DNA of 5,739 nt from Methanoculleus sp. UBA77. GTDB taxonomy: Archaea; Halobacteriota; Methanomicrobia; Methanomicrobiales; Methanoculleaceae. Of the stretch, positions 5,677-5,739 are shown piece by piece; within the stretch, counting starts at the first letter, position 1; each line of letters opens with the position of its first letter. Position numbers and translations under genes: made by a program. The notes under the pieces are model-generated. The model was not told the DNA's origin and searched no databases. It saw only the letters and a program-made list of their open reading frames with translations. Location of the stretch: positions 1,692 to 7,430 of the forward strand of contig DALN01000167.1 in assembly GCA_002499455.1 (NCBI GenBank). The letters are read 5' to 3'.

Positions 5677-5739
5677 TCACTTCCGCACCAGCGGGTGGAC
5701 CATGTGGATGATGTCGTAGGTGCTGCTCGGGTAGGCCCA
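5677..5739 (-). CDS. C-terminal end of a converging gene, product unknown
   Basis: Reading the minus strand from the window edge gives 20 codons, WAYPSSTYDIIHMVHPLVRK, ending at TGA (complement of 5677-5679). Every one of the 20 sense codons ends in G or C, the pattern of real genes in this genome, whereas the other two minus frames do not show it. I do not recognise the family from so short a tail. The gene converges on the ech operon, with about 100 bases between the two stops. No T tract for a minus-strand terminator is seen right after its stop. Confidence 0.6.
   Translation of the reverse strand, partial: WAYPSSTYDIIHMVHPLVRK

Noticed and set aside
1..5739. CRISPR array, tRNA, rRNA, insertion sequence or prophage genes
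   Set aside because: No repeated spacer pattern, no RNA gene fold, no transposase-like product and no long terminal repeats were seen.

Overview
The window holds a complete, tightly packed six-gene operon for an Ech-type energy-converting [NiFe] hydrogenase (echABCDEF), flanked by the 3' ends of two unrelated genes. The six products read, in order, as NuoL-like, NuoH-like, NuoB-like, NuoC-like, NuoD-like and NuoI-like subunits. This is the gene order of the archaeal echABCDEF type. It differs from the CooMKLXUH order (ferredoxin subunit in the middle) and from the larger Mbh, Eha and Fpo clusters. High GC with strongly G/C-ending codons, archaeal-looking expression signals (AT-rich promoter patch, GGTGA-type ribosome binding sites, T-tract terminator) and this gene set suggest a hydrogenotrophic methanogen. 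The order Methanomicrobiales, in the direction of Methanoculleus, is the best guess from composition and gene content; no search was run.

Layout: 1-324 is the C-terminal part of a HIT-family (histidine triad) protein. 325-481 is a 157-base gap with a GC palindrome, an AT-rich promoter candidate, a 6+6 inverted repeat and a strong ribosome binding site. 482-5576 is echA to echF on the plus strand; neighbouring genes overlap by 4 to 16 bases or sit 5 bases apart. 5577-5676 is a terminator region with a GC hairpin and two T tracts. 5677-5739 is the last 20 codons of a converging minus-strand gene of unknown function.

How the genes work together: EchE (NiFe site) and EchC (proximal [4Fe-4S] cluster) form the hydrogenase core. 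EchF (two [4Fe-4S] clusters) passes electrons to or from ferredoxin. EchD is the NuoC-like connecting subunit. EchA and EchB form the membrane arm that links the redox reaction to ion movement. In methanogens such enzymes use an ion gradient to drive reduction of ferredoxin by H2, supplying CO2 reduction and biosynthesis, or run in reverse.

All catalytic motifs expected in the six subunits are present and I see no frameshift or lesion. I found no previously undescribed system. The points worth a second look are the TTG start of echA behind an in-frame stop, the inverted repeat between the promoter candidate and that start, the absence of a cleavable C-terminal tail on EchE, the echD/echE overlap, and the unidentified converging gene.
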